64,000 nt of DNA from Neobacillus drentensis (lineage in GTDB: Bacteria; Bacillota; Bacilli; Bacillales; Cytobacillaceae), in contig NZ_CP091110.1 of NCBI RefSeq assembly GCF_021560175.1, forward strand, positions 1,478,001-1,542,000, in the 5' to 3' direction. The translations under genes were made by a program, and so were the position numbers. Below are positions 62,509 through 64,000 of the stretch, one piece after another. Under the pieces are notes generated by a model. It had not been told where the DNA came from, did no database searches, and saw only the letters and a list, made by a program, of their open reading frames with translations. Each line of letters starts with the position of its first letter. Position 1 is the stretch's first letter.

Positions 62509-64000
62509 ATGTGGACGATAAAGCCTATTTTTAACTCGTTGCTATTTAAACTCTTTTTTAGTGTGTTGTTTATTATTGGTCCGCTAATCGTTGTTCACAT
62601 TGTAAATAACTATTATGCGGTCGAAGTAATCAGGAGTCAGGTAGCCCAGTCAAACAAAAATATGCTGAACATTTATATGGACCAAATTGATAAAGGATTA
62701 GATGGTGCTGGGAAATATATCTTTCAAATGACCCAGAACAATACCGACTTATATTATCTTCAATATAATGACTCCTTAGATTCTAATGATTATGAAGAAG
62801 CAAAAATTCGTTTATTTAATACGATTACCAATCAATCTTATTTATACACTTCCATTGATTCCATTTTTATTTACTCGGAGGCCCATAAGGATTTATTATT
62901 TACACAAAATTCTTCAGAAGATTATTTTAAGCGCTATGAAGCAAGAGATGAAATTTCTCAGTTACTTGAGAAGAAACCAAATGAACTTCGAGAAGGGACT
63001 TGGAATATCTGGAAGGGGAAACAAAGTTATTACCTTATACAATATTATAACGTTAATGGAGTATATGTTGGCGCCTGGGTAAATATGGACAAACTTATTA
63101 CTCCGTTTAAATATATTGATTTTGGTGATACAGGAAGGGCATTGCTGGCAACTTCTAACTTTGAACCCATTACTAATAAAGCCTTTATTAAGAAGGAACA
63201 GATCGATTTAACCATTAAACAGAAAAGGTATGTCATAACTGGGGAAAAAGATCGGTTTGTATTAATGAAAAAGAAATCATCACAAGCTAATTTCTATCTT
63301 GCAGCATTAATTCCCGAGAAGGAAATTCTCGAGAAACTTCCATTTTTACAGAGGATTTCGTCGTTAATCACTTTATTAGCCGTATTGTTTCTACTATTTT
63401 TTATCTTTATTATGAGAAAAGTTTTTCTACAACCTATCAATCAAATTGTCTCCGCTATGAAGAAACTGCGAAAAGGAGATCTCGATATTCGTCTTCCTGC
63501 GAATCGGAATTCGACGGAATTTCGGATGATGAATGGTACCTTTAACCATATGGTTTCGGAAATTAAGGATTTGAAAATTAATGTATATGAAGAAAAGCTA
63601 AATTTACAAAAGGCGGAATTAAAACATTTACAGCTGCAGATCAACCCGCACTTTTTTCTTAATTCATTGAATATCATTTATAATCTGGCTACAGTAAAGG
63701 ATTTTTCAATCATTCAGGAGATGGCAAAATGTCTGGCCAACTATTTCCGGTTTATGTGTCGCAGTAATTCGTATTTTGTTAAATTGGAGGATGAATTAAA
63801 ACACACGGAAAATTATTTGAAAATTCAGCAGCTTCGATTCCCTGATTCCTTTAACTATTATATTGAATCACCACCAGAATTTTTAAATTGCAAAATACCT
63901 CCATTAGTCATTCAAACAATTGTCGAAAACTCCATAAAACATGCCTTTAATCTTGATGACTCTCTTAATATTTATATAGAGGTAATGAGAGAAGTAGATT
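62509..64000 (+). CDS. Sensor histidine kinase of the YesM/LytS type (partial, 3' end outside window)
   Basis: The frame is open from the ATG at 62509 (CAGGAGG 8 bp upstream) to the window end, 497 residues so far. TM1 lies at about 11-31 (LFKLFFSVLFIIGPLIVVHI), an extracellular dCache-like sensor region at about 32-285, TM2 at about 285-307 (LITLLAVLFLLFFIFIMRKV), then a HAMP segment. The phospho-acceptor histidine is in LQINPHFFLNSLN near 382 and the N box in VIQTIVENSIKHAF near 465. YesM-type kinases usually pair with an AraC-type response regulator and sense sugars. The partner probably follows outside the window. Confidence 0.9.
   Translation, partial: MWTIKPIFNSLLFKLFFSVLFIIGPLIVVHIVNNYYAVEVIRSQVAQSNKNMLNIYMDQIDKGLDGAGKYIFQMTQNNTDLYYLQYNDSLDSNDYEEAKIRLFNTITNQSYLYTSIDSIFIYSEAHKDLLFTQNSSEDYFKRYEARDEISQLLEKKPNELREGTWNIWKGKQSYYLIQYYNVNGVYVGAWVNMDKLITPFKYIDFGDTGRALLATSNFEPITNKAFIKKEQIDLTIKQKRYVITGEKDRFVLMKKKSSQANFYLAALIPEKEILEKLPFLQRISSLITLLAVLFLLFFIFIMRKVFLQPINQIVSAMKKLRKGDLDIRLPANRNSTEFRMMNGTFNHMVSEIKDLKINVYEEKLNLQKAELKHLQLQINPHFFLNSLNIIYNLATVKDFSIIQEMAKCLANYFRFMCRSNSYFVKLEDELKHTENYLKIQQLRFPDSFNYYIESPPEFLNCKIPPLVIQTIVENSIKHAFNLDDSLNIYIEVMREVD

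Overview
The window looks like chromosome of a low-GC, Gram-positive, Bacillaceae-type bacterium (Neobacillus/Cytobacillus/Bacillus-like; the genus is an inference). The grounds are strong AGGAGG-type ribosome sites, many CcpA-type cre operators, a LicT-type ribonucleic antiterminator, lipoprotein-type ABC binding proteins, a B. subtilis-like bglPH operon and DctP/DctR-type dicarboxylate genes. No rRNA, tRNA, CRISPR array or intact transposase gene was found.

Layout. 1-2.0 kb (minus strand): the end of a response regulator and the C4-dicarboxylate carrier dctP. 2.0-5.4 kb: an AraC regulator and two exporters. 5.8-49 kb: a large glycan/glycoside catabolic island. It holds rhamnulokinase and rhamnose isomerase; two GH78 alpha-L-rhamnosidases; two unusual GH1 enzymes with two paralogous MFS carriers; a GH2; an AraC-GH39 fusion; two GH43; two GH3; an acetylxylan-esterase-like hydrolase; a type B carboxylesterase; a Gfo/Idh dehydrogenase with a TIM-barrel isomerase; and a bglPH PTS operon. 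49-55 kb: a LysR-controlled AtuA-type operon with a CocE-like hydrolase and a lone lipoprotein binding protein. 55-62.3 kb: an IclR-controlled D-galactonate (dgo) operon with its own ABC transporter. 62.5-64 kb: the start of a YesM-type sensor kinase, cut by the window end.

How it fits together. Every glycoside hydrolase here lacks a signal peptide, and uptake is by MFS and PTS. I therefore infer that the island handles small imported rhamnosyl/glucosyl/xylosyl conjugates (oligosaccharides or plant secondary-metabolite glycosides) rather than polymer outside the cell. The rhamnose released would enter RhaA/RhaB; the aldolase step (RhaD) is not in the window. Four promoters in the island share a direct-repeat AraC-type operator with identical geometry: half-sites 22 bp apart and a -10 box 33 bp from the first. 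This points to a regulon run by the paralogous AraC proteins at 8.7 and 25.9 kb. Most units also carry cre sites.

Non-coding structure is unusually rich. There are three arrays with a 20/21-bp period between genes, two of them related in sequence and the third unrelated but with the same spacing. There is a 52-bp-period array of hairpins, and a 277-bp MITE-like element with terminal inverted repeats and an 8-bp target duplication that contains four similar hairpins. A decayed MFS gene and the 5' stub of a group II intron just after a terminator are also present.
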